A stretch of 64,000 nt of DNA from positions 1-64,000 of the forward strand of contig NZ_SRUU01000032.1 in NCBI RefSeq assembly GCF_004791585.1, read 5' to 3'. Made by a program: the position numbers and the translations under genes. The number at the start of each line of letters is the position of its first letter. Positions within the stretch are counted from its first letter, which is position 1. Below, one piece after another: positions 17,791-26,423 of this stretch. This DNA comes from Mesorhizobium sp. M1C.F.Ca.ET.210.01.1.1. GTDB taxonomy: Bacteria > Pseudomonadota > Alphaproteobacteria > Rhizobiales > Rhizobiaceae. Under the pieces are notes generated by a model that did no database searches, was not told where the DNA came from, and saw only the letters and a list, made by a program, of their open reading frames with translations.

Positions 17791-17917
17791 GCGCCATATG
17801 CGATTGCCAATCTCGAATGTCGCAGGGGGAAGGCCCGATCAACCCTTCCCCGCTCCAGCCTCGCATGCCATGCTCGAACTCTCGGCCGTGGGGGCCGATT
17901 CTACCTCGGGGGTTCTC

Positions 17918-18289
17918 ATGTCCATCACCTTCGCGCGCCGCGTCGCCACCGCGCTTTCGTTTGCCGTCCTGCTGACGCCCGCCGCTTATGCCGGCGACGT
18001 CACGTTCGAGATCAAGAACAGCCATCCCAACGCCATGCGCGTCGAGCTCTACAGCCAGGACCGCGACTATGTCTGGCCGGGCAATGGCAAGGATTTCTAT
18101 CTCGACGACGGCGAGAACAAGGAACTGCCGATCTCCTGCGAGGACGGCGAGAAGATCTGCTACGGCGCTTGGGTCGATGGCGACGAGGAGACCTATTGGG
18201 GCGTCGGCCCCAACAACAAGGAAAACTGCGAAGACTGCTGCTACACCTGCAGCGGCGGCCAGACCGAAGAGATCAACCTGGTGGAGTGA
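17918..18289 (+). CDS. Secreted Cys-rich small protein, paralogue 2
   Basis: A 123-residue paralogue of the preceding gene: signal peptide (about residues 1-26, ...LTPAAYAGD), then a mature domain with the same six-Cys pattern (SCEDGEKIC, NCEDCCYTC) and the blocks VWPGNG, PISC, GAWVDGDEE and GVGP. It is notably acidic (many Asp/Glu), more so than paralogue 1, which suggests divergence of partner or ion binding. The ATG at 17918 follows a GGGGG run. Tandem duplication seems likely, with a repeat element inserted between the copies. Confidence 0.75.
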   Translation: MSITFARRVATALSFAVLLTPAAYAGDVTFEIKNSHPNAMRVELYSQDRDYVWPGNGKDFYLDDGENKELPISCEDGEKICYGAWVDGDEETYWGVGPNNKENCEDCCYTCSGGQTEEINLVE

Positions 18290-18300
18290 GCGCCTCTTTC

Positions 18301-18874
18301 CCTTCTCCCCTTGTGGGAGAAGGTGGCTCGGCGCTTTCGCGCCGAGACGGATGAGGGGTGTTCCAGCGGAGTGAGGCGCCGGATTTTTGAGCGATTGCCA
18401 GGACAGGCTAACCTTCCGCCATGCCGCACCAACCCGTAACTCCGGCCAAACGCAATTTCGCCCGCACAATGCGGCGCGAAGCAACGGAGGCGGAAGATCG
18501 CTTGTGGCAGGAATTGCGGGGCCGCCGCCTGGACAAGATAAAGTTCAAGCGGCAGGCGCCGATCGGCCGGTTCGTGGCGGATTTCTTGTGTGCCAAGGCG
18601 AGGCTGATCATCGAAATCGACGGCAGTCAGCATGCGGACTCGCTTCGGGATCAGGCGCGGGACGCCGCGCTGAAGGCGAGGGGATTTCGCGTGCTGCGTT
18701 TCTGGAATGACGATGTTCTGAAAGACCTGGACGCCGTATGCGACACCATCATCGCTTATGTGCGCGATGAAAGTCTGCAGCCCTGGCGGTGATAAGCGAT
18801 CCTTGCCAAGCTGGAACACCCCTCATCCGTCTCGGTGCTGCGCGCCGAGCCACCTTCTCCCACAAGGGGAGAAG
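18301..18874. mobile_element. Palindromic repeat element carrying a DUF559 gene (R4-R5)
   Basis: The left half-unit 18301-18360 (CCTTCTCCCC... to GATGAGGGGTG) and right half-unit 18817-18874 are inverted copies. The 456-bp core begins TTCCAGCGGAGTGAGG and ends CCAAGCTGGAA, as in the short forms, but holds a complete 123-codon DUF559 gene. Compared with R1-R3 this looks like the long, gene-bearing member of the repeat family. That the gene helps spread the repeat is inference. Confidence 0.55.
18421..18792 (+). CDS. DUF559 domain (Vsr/PD-(D/E)xK nuclease-like) protein
   Basis: A 123-residue protein of the DUF559 family, related to very-short-patch-repair endonucleases. N-terminal RREATEAEDRLWQELRGRRLDKIKFKRQ is followed by the catalytic-type core IGRFVADFLCAKARLIIEIDGSQH (Asp in ADF, Glu-x-Asp in EID). 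The C-terminal half has GFRVLRFWNDDVL. The fold is that of a small DNA endonuclease; activity and target are unproven. The gene fills the core of an inverted palindromic repeat and has no other partner, so it appears to travel with the repeat. Confidence 0.88.
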   Translation: MPHQPVTPAKRNFARTMRREATEAEDRLWQELRGRRLDKIKFKRQAPIGRFVADFLCAKARLIIEIDGSQHADSLRDQARDAALKARGFRVLRFWNDDVLKDLDAVCDTIIAYVRDESLQPWR

Positions 18875-18948
18875 GAGCTTGCAGCTTGACGCCCTTCGCC
18901 CCAGCGCCCTAGCCTCGTCTCCAACCCACCCAATAGGAGACCCACCCC

Positions 18949-19575
18949 ATGGCAGGCACGGTCGAAGGCGAGAAGATCGACGTTTCCTTCAGCGGCAAGC
19001 GCTGCATCCATTCGCGCAACTGCGTGCTCGGCAACCCGCATGTCTTCGTGCCCAACGCCAAGGGCGAGTGGATCCACCCCGATGCCGCGAGCGTCGAGAA
19101 GGTGGTGGCGCTGGCGGAGAATTGTCCGTCGGGCGCCATCACCTATCAGCGCAGGGACGGCGGGCCGCAGGAGAAGCCGCCGGTGGTCAACACCGTGCGC
19201 GTGCGCGAGAACGGACCGCTGGCGGTCCATGCCGAGATCGTGCTTGGCGGCGAGACCTTCTATCGCGCCACGCTTTGCCGCTGCGGCCTGTCGCAGAACA
19301 AGCCGTTCTGCGACAACAGCCACATCAAGGCCGGCTTTACCGCCACCGGCGAGCCGCCGCTGAAGGAGGCGCAGGCGCTCGAGGCGCCGGACGGCCCGCT
19401 GCAGGTGACGCCCACCACCAACGGGCCGTTGAAACTCGAAGGCAATGCCGAGATCGTCACCGGCACCGGCCACACCATCGCCCGCACCACGAAGGTCTTC
19501 CTCTGCCGCTGCGGCCATTCGGCCAACAAGCCGTTCTGCGATGGTTCGCATAAAAGAGTGGGCTTCGTGGCATGA
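18949..19575 (+). CDS. CDGSH iron-sulfur domain protein with Fer4-like N-terminus
   Basis: A 208-residue protein. The N-terminal domain (residues about 10-70: SGKRCIHSRNC...ALAENCPSGAI) is the mono-cluster Fer4_19/DUF1271-type ferredoxin-like domain. It is followed by two CDGSH zinc-finger-like [2Fe-2S] motifs, CRCGLSQNKPFCDNSH (about 107-122) and CRCGHSANKPFCDGSH near the C-terminus. The CxCx(2)(S/T)x(3)Px(2)C(D/S)xxH ligands are intact in both. It is probably a cytosolic electron-transfer or cluster-handling protein. The ATG follows AGGAGACCCACCCC. Confidence 0.9.
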   Translation: MAGTVEGEKIDVSFSGKRCIHSRNCVLGNPHVFVPNAKGEWIHPDAASVEKVVALAENCPSGAITYQRRDGGPQEKPPVVNTVRVRENGPLAVHAEIVLGGETFYRATLCRCGLSQNKPFCDNSHIKAGFTATGEPPLKEAQALEAPDGPLQVTPTTNGPLKLEGNAEIVTGTGHTIARTTKVFLCRCGHSANKPFCDGSHKRVGFVA

Positions 19576-19634
19576 CAAGCGGCGCGCCGGCGTTAGTTCA
19601 GGATGAGGATTCGCGCTTCAGGAGGAAATCCATC

Positions 19635-19937
19635 ATGCGCACCATGCTCGTTCTTGCCCTGCTTGCCTTCGCCGTGCCCGCCTACGCCGCCAATCACGCG
19701 GTCCAGATCAAGGGCATGAAATTTCATCCGGCAAAGATCAGTGTCGCCGTCGGCGACACCATCACCTTCACCAATGCCGACTCCATGACGCACACCGCCA
19801 CGGCTGGGGACGGCTCCTTCGACACCGGCCAGCTCGCCAAGGGCAAAAGCGCCAAGGTCAAGATCGCCAAAGCCGGCGCTCACCCGTTCCATTGTGCGAT
19901 TCATACCTCGATGACGGGCACCGTCACGGCGAAGTAG
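19635..19937 (+). CDS. Cupredoxin (amicyanin/plastocyanin-like) exported copper protein
   Basis: A 100-residue small blue-copper-type protein. The signal peptide MRTMLVLALLAFAVPAYAA is followed by a cupredoxin domain: MKFHPAKISVAVGDTITFTNAD, first copper His in SMTHTAT, then the C-x2-H-x3-M loop (FHCAIHTSM). All four type-1 copper ligands are present. It is a probable periplasmic electron carrier. The ATG at 19635 follows GGAGGAAATCCATC. It lies 59 bp after the CDGSH gene, same strand, and may share its transcript. Confidence 0.9.
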   Translation: MRTMLVLALLAFAVPAYAANHAVQIKGMKFHPAKISVAVGDTITFTNADSMTHTATAGDGSFDTGQLAKGKSAKVKIAKAGAHPFHCAIHTSMTGTVTAK

Positions 19938-20084
19938 GAGGCGCCGACGGCGGAGCTGCCAATCTCCCCCCACGTGGGGGAGATCAGCCCTCCACCCCTG
20001 GCCCATCTCTCCCGCCTTTATCCGCAACCCCTTATCGGCTAAGGGGCAGGCACCAAAACTCTTGCCCGGACTGCCGCCCCGCCC

Positions 20085-22103
20085 ATGACCGCCAAGCCCA
20101 TCCCTCTCTTCCTCGGCATCGACACCGGCGGCACCTACACCGATGCCGTGCTGTGGTCGGAGGAAGGGCCCAAGGGCAAGGTGCTGGCTAAGGCCAAGGC
20201 GCTGACCACGCGCCACGATCTTGCGGTCGGCATTTCCGGCGCGGTCGATGCCGTGCTGGAGAAGGCCGGCACCGACCCGGCGGCGATCAAGCTGGTCTCG
20301 ATGTCGACCACCTTGGCCACCAACGCGCTGGTCGAGGGCCAGGGCGGGCGGGTGGCGCTGGTCATGATCGGCTTTTCCGAGGCCGACCTTGCCCGCGACG
20401 GGCTGAAGACGGCGCTCGGCACCGATCCGGTGGTGTTCTGCCCCGGCGGCCACGACGTGCACGGCAATGCCGCCAAGCTCGATCTCTCCGGCCTCGAGGC
20501 CGCGCTCCCCGAGCTTGGGCGCTCGGTATCGGGCTTTGCCGTCTGCGCCTATTTCGCCACCCGAAATCCGGCGCATGAGCTGGCTGCACGCGACCTGATC
20601 CGCGAAAAGACCGGCCTGCCGGTCACTGCCAGCCACGAATTGTCGGCCAAGCTCGGCGGCCCGCGCCGTGCGCTCACAACTTTGCTCAACGCCCGGCTGA
20701 TTTCGATGATCGACCGCCTGGTGGCGGCGACCGAAGGCTTTCTCGTCAAGCGCGGCATTGCAGCACCCCTGATGGTGGTGCGCGGCGACGGCGCGCTGGT
20801 GTCGGCGGCCTTCGCCCGCCAGCGGCCGATCGAGACGATCTTGTCCGGCCCCGCCGCCAGCCTGGTCGGCGCCCGCCACATGACCGGGCTGGATGACGCC
20901 ATGGTCTCGGATATCGGCGGCACCACGACCGACGTCGCCGTGCTCGATGGCGGCCGGCCGCGGCTCGATCCCGAAGGCGCTACCGTCGGCGGCTTCCGCA
21001 CCATGGTCGAGGCGGTCGCCATGCGCACCTTTGGCCTCGGCGGCGATTCGGAGGTGGCGCTGGAGGATGGTGCGCTCAACCCGCAGATCCTGCTCGGGCC
21101 GCGCCGCCTGGTGCCGCTGGCGCTCGCCGGCATGGTGCATGGCGAGGCTGTCACGGCCGAGCTGGAACGGCAGCTGCGCGCGCCGAATCCCGGCCGCATG
21201 GACGGGCGCTTTGCCGTGCGTACCGGCGTGCCGGACAGGCTCGCCGCGGGACTGACCGCGCCGGAGGCAAAACTCTATGAAGCGATCGGCGTCACCCCGC
21301 TGGCGCTCGACAGGCTGCTCACCTCCAATGCCCAGAACGCCACGCTCAATCGGCTGGTGGCGCGCGGCCTGGTGCATATCTGCGGCTTCACGCCATCCGA
21401 CGCCGCCCATGTGCTCGGAAAGCAGGCCAACTGGGATCCCGCCGCCGCGCGCCTCGGCGCCGAGCTGTTTTCGCGCCGTCGCGACGGCCGCGGCCAGGTG
21501 ATCGCGGCGACGCCGGAAGCGATCGCCGCGCGCGTGCTGGTCACGCTGACCCGCTGGTCGGCCGAATATATCCTCGAGACCGCCTTCGCCGAGGACGGGC
21601 TGGACGGCGCGGCCACCGTCGCGCATGCGCTGGTGCAGCGCGCGGTCGACGCCCATCCCGGCATCGCCCGGCTTACCGTCGCGCTCGACCGGCCGGTGAT
21701 CGGCCTCGGCGCCTCGGCGCCGCTGCACTATGCCGGCCTGGCCGCGCTGGTCGGCAATGGCTGCATCGTGCCGGAGGATACCGACGTCGCCAATGCGCTC
21801 GGCGCCGTGGTCGGCCAGGTGCGCGTCTCGGCCGAAGCCCGCGTCAGCCAGCCCAAGGAGGGTCTGTTCCGCCTCGCCTCGGGCCAGACGGTGCGCGACT
21901 TCACCGACGAGGCGAAGGCGGTGGCCGCGGCCGAGGCCGATGTCAGAGCCATCGCTGCCGAGCGCGCCAAGGACGCCGGCACCGACAGCGCCGAGATCGA
22001 CGTCGCCACCGAGTTCAAGGTCTCCACCGTCGAAGGACAGCGCATGTTCATCGAGGCGCATGTTGTGGCCGTGGCATCGGGCAGGCCGAGGATCGCGGTG
22101 TGA
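20085..22103 (+). CDS. Hydantoinase/oxoprolinase family protein (HyuA-like)
   Basis: A 672-residue protein with the two HyuA domains. The N-terminal part starts FLGIDTGGTYTDAVLW, an actin-like ATP-binding phosphate loop. The hydantoinase A part has GPAASLVGA and SDIGGTTTDVAVLDGG. These enzymes hydrolyse cyclic imides such as 5-oxoproline or N-methylhydantoin with ATP and usually need a HyuB partner; none is visible beside it, so it may be a stand-alone variant. The ATG at 20085 begins the usual N-terminus. The substrate is unknown. Confidence 0.88.
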   Translation: MTAKPIPLFLGIDTGGTYTDAVLWSEEGPKGKVLAKAKALTTRHDLAVGISGAVDAVLEKAGTDPAAIKLVSMSTTLATNALVEGQGGRVALVMIGFSEADLARDGLKTALGTDPVVFCPGGHDVHGNAAKLDLSGLEAALPELGRSVSGFAVCAYFATRNPAHELAARDLIREKTGLPVTASHELSAKLGGPRRALTTLLNARLISMIDRLVAATEGFLVKRGIAAPLMVVRGDGALVSAAFARQRPIETILSGPAASLVGARHMTGLDDAMVSDIGGTTTDVAVLDGGRPRLDPEGATVGGFRTMVEAVAMRTFGLGGDSEVALEDGALNPQILLGPRRLVPLALAGMVHGEAVTAELERQLRAPNPGRMDGRFAVRTGVPDRLAAGLTAPEAKLYEAIGVTPLALDRLLTSNAQNATLNRLVARGLVHICGFTPSDAAHVLGKQANWDPAAARLGAELFSRRRDGRGQVIAATPEAIAARVLVTLTRWSAEYILETAFAEDGLDGAATVAHALVQRAVDAHPGIARLTVALDRPVIGLGASAPLHYAGLAALVGNGCIVPEDTDVANALGAVVGQVRVSAEARVSQPKEGLFRLASGQTVRDFTDEAKAVAAAEADVRAIAAERAKDAGTDSAEIDVATEFKVSTVEGQRMFIEAHVVAVASGRPRIAV

Positions 22104-22230
22104 GGCGCCCGCCTTCCCTTCCCACAAGGGGAGAAGGGAAGGGCGCGCTCTCTTAACCCTAAGCCGAATTGACCCTTGCCCCCCAAACATGCCAAAGGCC
22201 CGGCAAAGCCTACCATCTGGAGAAGCCCTG

Positions 22231-24399
22231 ATGACCGACCGCATCGAGATCGCCGGGTTGCAGATTGCCCGGGAGCTCCATGACTTCGTCGCCGAGGAGG
22301 CCGCACCCGGCACGGGCATCGCCGCCGAACAATTCTGGACCGGTTTCTCGGCCATCGTCCACGATCTCGCGCCGAAGAACCGCGCCCTGCTCGCCAAGCG
22401 CGACGCGATGCAGGAGAAGCTCGACGACTGGTATCGCCAAAACGGCGCGCCGCTCGACATGGAAGGGTATAAGACCTTCCTCAAGGAGATCGGCTATCTG
22501 GTGCCGGAAGGCCCGGCCTTCAGCGTCGGCACCGAGCATGTCGATCCGGAAATCGCCGTCGTCGCCGGGCCGCAGCTGGTCGTGCCGGTGATGAACGCGC
22601 GCTATGCGCTCAACGCCGCCAACGCGCGCTGGGGCTCGCTCTATGACGCGCTCTACGGCACCGACGCCATCCCCGAGACCGGCGGCGCCGAGAAGGGCAA
22701 GGGTTTCAACCCCGCGCGCGGCGCCAGGGTGATCGCCTGGGCGAAGGATTTCCTCGACCAGTCCGTGCCGCTGACCATCGGCAAATGGGCTGGCGTCAAC
22801 GGGCTCTCGGTGGCGAACGGCGCGCTGAGAGCGGGCGAGGGTGCCGGCGCCACCACGCTTGCCGACCCGAAACAGTTCGCCGGCTATCGCGGCGATGCCG
22901 CCAATCCCGAAGCCGTGCTTTTGGTCAGGAACGGCCTGCACATCGAGATCGTCATCGACCGCGCCAACCAGATCGGCAACACCGACCCGGCCGGCATCGC
23001 CGATGTCGTCCTCGAGGCCGCTTTGACCACCATCCAGGACTGCGAGGATTCGGTCGCCGCCGTCGATGCCGAGGACAAGGTTGTCGTCTACCGCAACTGG
23101 CTCGGCCTGATGAAGGGCGACCTGGCGGAAGAGATCAGCAAGGGCGGCAAGGTGTTCACCCGCAAGCTCAACCCGGACCGCCGCTACACGGCGCCGAATG
23201 GCGGCCAGCTGCTTTTGCCCGGCCGCTCGCTGATGCTGGTGCGAAACGTCGGCCACCTGATGACCAATCCGGCGATCACCGACCGCGATGGCCACGAGGT
23301 GCCGGAAGGCATCATGGATGCAGCGATCACCGCGCTGATCGCGCTCCACGATGTCGGCGAAAACGGCCGCCGCGCCAATTCCCGCGCCGGCTCGATGTAT
23401 GTGGTGAAGCCGAAGATGCACGGGCCGGAGGAAGTCGCCTTCGCCGTGGAAATCTTCGACCGCGTCGAGGTCCTGCTCGGCATGGCCAGGAACACCATCA
23501 AGATGGGCATCATGGACGAGGAGCGACGCACCACCGTCAACCTCAAGGAAGCGATACGCGCCGCAAGAGAGCGCGTGGTGTTCATCAACACCGGCTTCCT
23601 CGACCGCACCGGCGACGAGATCCACACCTCGATGGAAGCCGGCCCGATGATCCGCAAGGGCGACATGAAGCAGGCCGCCTGGATCTCCGCCTATGAGGCC
23701 TGGAACGTCGACACCGGGCTCGAATGCGGGCTCGCCGGCCATGCCCAGATCGGCAAGGGCATGTGGGCGATGCCCGACCTGATGGCGGCGATGCTGGAGC
23801 AGAAGATCGCGCATCCCAAGGCCGGCGCCAACACTGCCTGGGTGCCGTCGCCGACGGCGGCGACGCTGCACGCCACCCACTATCACAAGGTCGACGTGCA
23901 CGCCGTGCAGGCGGCGTTGAGGAGCCGGCCGAAGGCCAGGCTCGACGACATCCTTTCCGTGCCGGTGGCGGTGCGGCCGAACTGGACGCCGGACGAGGTC
24001 CAGCGCGAGCTCGACAACAATTCGCAAGGCATCCTGGGTTACGTCGTGCGCTGGATTGACCAGGGCGTCGGCTGCTCGAAAGTCCCCGATATCAACGATG
24101 TCGGCCTGATGGAGGACCGAGCCACGCTGCGCATCTCCTCGCAGCACATCGCCAACTGGCTGCGCCACAAGGTGTGCTCGGAGATCCAGGTCAGGGATTC
24201 GCTGCAGCGCATGGCGGCGATCGTCGACCGCCAGAATGTCGGCGATCCGCTTTACCGGCCGATGGCGCCGGACTTCGACGCCTCCATCGCCTTCCAGGCC
24301 GCCTGCGACCTGGTGTTCAAGGGGACAAGCCAGCCCAACGGCTATACGGAGCCGGTGCTGCATGCCAGGCGGCTGGAGCTGAAGGCGAACGAACGCTAA
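22231..24399 (+). CDS. glcB: Malate synthase G
   Basis: A 722-residue monomeric malate synthase condensing glyoxylate with acetyl-CoA to malate, the second glyoxylate-shunt step. Characteristic blocks are NARYALNAANARWGSLYDALYG, the catalytic-region TIQDCEDSVAAVDAEDK, YVVKPKMHGPEEV, FLDRTGDEIHT and CSKVPDI. Length and domain order are normal for the G type. The ATG at 22231 follows CTGGAGAAGCCCTG. I saw no isocitrate lyase gene nearby; this is common when glcB stands alone. Confidence 0.97.
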   Translation: MTDRIEIAGLQIARELHDFVAEEAAPGTGIAAEQFWTGFSAIVHDLAPKNRALLAKRDAMQEKLDDWYRQNGAPLDMEGYKTFLKEIGYLVPEGPAFSVGTEHVDPEIAVVAGPQLVVPVMNARYALNAANARWGSLYDALYGTDAIPETGGAEKGKGFNPARGARVIAWAKDFLDQSVPLTIGKWAGVNGLSVANGALRAGEGAGATTLADPKQFAGYRGDAANPEAVLLVRNGLHIEIVIDRANQIGNTDPAGIADVVLEAALTTIQDCEDSVAAVDAEDKVVVYRNWLGLMKGDLAEEISKGGKVFTRKLNPDRRYTAPNGGQLLLPGRSLMLVRNVGHLMTNPAITDRDGHEVPEGIMDAAITALIALHDVGENGRRANSRAGSMYVVKPKMHGPEEVAFAVEIFDRVEVLLGMARNTIKMGIMDEERRTTVNLKEAIRAARERVVFINTGFLDRTGDEIHTSMEAGPMIRKGDMKQAAWISAYEAWNVDTGLECGLAGHAQIGKGMWAMPDLMAAMLEQKIAHPKAGANTAWVPSPTAATLHATHYHKVDVHAVQAALRSRPKARLDDILSVPVAVRPNWTPDEVQRELDNNSQGILGYVVRWIDQGVGCSKVPDINDVGLMEDRATLRISSQHIANWLRHKVCSEIQVRDSLQRMAAIVDRQNVGDPLYRPMAPDFDASIAFQAACDLVFKGTSQPNGYTEPVLHARRLELKANER

Positions 24400-24432
24400 G
24401 GGGTTCGTGCAACGCGTCGATCAATTGTCGCG

Positions 24433-24954
24433 TCAAACGCCCGGGATCGAACGCGACAGGAAGACGTCTGTGTGCCTGACATGCTCTGGCGTCTCGCGGA
24501 AAGCGGCGCAAGGCTTGAAGCCAAACGCCTCATACACGGCAATGGCGTGGCTCATATAGAACGTCGTGTGGATCAGCACTGTGCGGGCCGGGCCTTTCTC
24601 GATCTCCGCCAGCACGGCGCCCATCAGCGCGCGGCCTATGCCTTGCCCGCGGAAGGATGCGTCGACGAAGAACCGGTGAAGCTCCACCATGTTGTCGCCG
24701 AACTGGTCGAAGGCTAGGCAGCCGGCCGGCAGGCCCGCCGATCGCGCAATGAATGCCATAGCGTCCGACGCGCCGAACTGCGCCGCCAGCTGAAGACCGC
24801 TTGTTTCGGGATGAAAGAGAGCCCTCACATCCTCCGCCGAGACGCCATACGGTTCGGACGCGTCGACATCCCATTGCGCAAGCTTTCGGCAGAGCGCTGC
24901 CAGCGTCTCGAAGTCTTCGGCGCTGCGCGTCGGTAAAACTGAAATCATCGCCAT
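24433..24954 (-). CDS. GNAT family N-acetyltransferase
   Basis: A 173-residue acetyltransferase. The acetyl-CoA loop is FVDASFRGQGIGRALMGAVL (RGQGIG, about residues 100-110), preceded by the central MVELHRF strand and followed by AIAVYEAFGFK. The rest matches only the general family, so the substrate is unknown. Starts at 24954 or 24948 (MAMISVLP/MISVLP) are both possible; upstream in-frame sequence to 25026 is Arg-rich and non-conserved. It converges with malate synthase across a 33-bp gap. Confidence 0.85.
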   Translation of the reverse strand: MAMISVLPTRSAEDFETLAALCRKLAQWDVDASEPYGVSAEDVRALFHPETSGLQLAAQFGASDAMAFIARSAGLPAGCLAFDQFGDNMVELHRFFVDASFRGQGIGRALMGAVLAEIEKGPARTVLIHTTFYMSHAIAVYEAFGFKPCAAFRETPEHVRHTDVFLSRSIPGV

Positions 24955-25088
24955 GCCCCGACCGGATCCGCGCCACCGTATCATGCGCGACCTTCGGGCG
25001 CGAAACGGCCGTCGCCCAGCCGGCAAGCAAGTGCGCGCCGATCACATAAATGAGATGTCGAGGTGATCGCCGGCCGGCCCTGGGTGCC

Positions 25089-25121
25089 TTGACGATCAGT
25101 AATCTAGCTACTAGTTGGTAG
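25089..25121 (+). promoter_or_regulatory. Predicted promoter and TetR-type operator
   Basis: TTGACG (25089-25094) is a good -35; 17 bp later comes a weak -10 (TAGTTG). The 18-bp imperfect palindrome CTAGCTACTAGTTGGTAG (25104-25121, 14 of 18 positions symmetric, centred on ACTAGT) covers the -10. This placement is what one expects for repression by the TetR protein encoded two genes downstream. Confidence 0.5.
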
Positions 25122-25145
25122 AGACGCGAAACGAGAGACCCGACC

Positions 25146-25736
25146 ATGTCTGGACAAATGAACAATCACAGCCGCGCCCCGTCTTCGACCGCCTGGCTCA
25201 AAAGCTACTATTATCTGCGGTTTGCCGTATCGGCGGCTTGGGTTGCCGTGGCTTTCACCGTTGCGAAGAACGATCCGCCGCTCGCTGCCGTCATGCTGGT
25301 GGCCTACCCTGTGTGGGACGCGCTCGCGAACTATGTCGATGCCCGGCGCACAGGCGGGCTCAGCCGCAACAGGTCGCAACTGCTCAACGTCGTCGTCAGC
25401 ATCGTCACCGCGATTGCGGTCGCCATCGCGCTTGGCCGCAGCATGAATGCGGTGCTCTCGGTCTATGGCGTCTGGGCCGTTGCCTCCGGCGCGTTCCAGC
25501 TTCTGACCGCGCTACGTCGCTGGAAAACCAACGGCGCCCAGTGGGCGATGATCCTGAGCGGCGCCCAGTCGGCGCTGGCTGGCCTGTTCTTCGTGAAGAT
25601 GGCCGGCGGTACGGAGGCCATTGGCATCGCCAACGTTGCGCCCTATGCCGCTTTCGGCGCCTTCTACTTCCTCGTGTCCGCCGTGTGGCTTTCGGTAAGC
25701 GGCATCGTTCGGAAGTCGCCGCAGGGGGTGAGTTGA
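25146..25736 (+). CDS. DUF308-like membrane protein
   Basis: A 196-residue protein with about six transmembrane segments arranged in pairs (YYLRFAVSAAWVAVAFTVA, AAVMLVAYPVWDALANYV, LLNVVVSIVTAIAVAIALG, AVLSVYGVWAVASGAFQLLTALRRWK, WAMILSGAQSALAGLFFV, APYAAFGAFYFLVSAVWLSVSG). The GxWAxxxGxFQLxxAxRRWK stretch resembles the DUF308/HdeD family. Function is unknown. It is the first gene of a two-gene operon with tetR (24-bp gap), so it is the likely regulatory target. Confidence 0.8.
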   Translation: MSGQMNNHSRAPSSTAWLKSYYYLRFAVSAAWVAVAFTVAKNDPPLAAVMLVAYPVWDALANYVDARRTGGLSRNRSQLLNVVVSIVTAIAVAIALGRSMNAVLSVYGVWAVASGAFQLLTALRRWKTNGAQWAMILSGAQSALAGLFFVKMAGGTEAIGIANVAPYAAFGAFYFLVSAVWLSVSGIVRKSPQGVS

Positions 25737-25760
25737 GGTTTCTTCCTCTGGAAGTTAGGC

Positions 25761-26354
25761 ATGTCCATGAACAAGCCTTCGAACACTGCCGACGATATCC
25801 TGGCCGCCGCCCGAACCTTCATCGTCGCCGGCGGCTATAACGGGTTCAGCTACGCGGATATCGCCGAGGTGATCGGTATCCGCAAGGCCAGCATTCATCA
25901 CCATTTCCCCAGCAAGGTCCACCTCGTGCAAACCCTGGTCAGGCGCTACCGCGAGGATGCCGTGACGGGCATGACGGAGCTTGAACGCAATGTGCCTGAG
26001 CCGCCCGAACTGCTTCGAACCTACGCCGGCTTCTGGGCCCAGTGCATTGAGGACGCGAGCAGGCCGTTCTGCGTCTGCGCCCTGCTCGCCAGCGAGCTTC
26101 CCGTGCTTCCGCCTGAGGTTGCCGTGGAGGTCCGGGCGTATTTTCAGTTTCTCTCAGGGTGGCTGAGCGGCGTCATCGGGCGCGGCGCCGAGCAGAAGAA
26201 ATTGACAATCTCCGCCGCGCCGCGCGTCGAGGCGGAGGCCTTCATGGCGACCGTTCACGGGGCAATGCTTTCTGCGCGAGCCTACGGTGATGCTTTGACC
26301 TTCGGCATGATCCTGGCGCCGACATTGCAGAAGTTGATCCCCGGAACCGACTGA
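25761..26354 (+). CDS. TetR/AcrR family transcriptional regulator
   Basis: A 197-residue repressor. The N-terminal helix-turn-helix (DDILAAARTFIVAGGYNGFSYADIAEVIGIRKASIHHHFPSKVHLVQTLV, residues about 9-58) is textbook TetR. The C-terminal ligand domain has the Cys-rich PFCVCALLASELPVLP, typical of the TetR_C_11/YcdC-like subgroup. It probably represses its own operon through the palindrome at 25104-25121. The inducer is unknown. Confidence 0.93.
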   Translation: MSMNKPSNTADDILAAARTFIVAGGYNGFSYADIAEVIGIRKASIHHHFPSKVHLVQTLVRRYREDAVTGMTELERNVPEPPELLRTYAGFWAQCIEDASRPFCVCALLASELPVLPPEVAVEVRAYFQFLSGWLSGVIGRGAEQKKLTISAAPRVEAEAFMATVHGAMLSARAYGDALTFGMILAPTLQKLIPGTD

Positions 26355-26423
26355 CGTGGATAAAAGCAAGGCCGCGCCAGGAACCGCCTGGAAAAACGGA
26401 CCCTGCGCGCGTGCCTGCTGTGA

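Noticed and set aside
19593..22484. Very long minus-strand ORF (963 codons) opposite the hydantoinase-like gene
   Set aside because: The opposite strand encodes a cupredoxin, HyuA-like protein and the start of malate synthase with clear motifs; the minus frame is low-complexity Gly/Arg/His.
22210..24363. Minus-strand ORF (717 codons) opposite malate synthase G
   Set aside because: Antisense of a full-length, motif-complete glcB; composition is that of a mirror frame.
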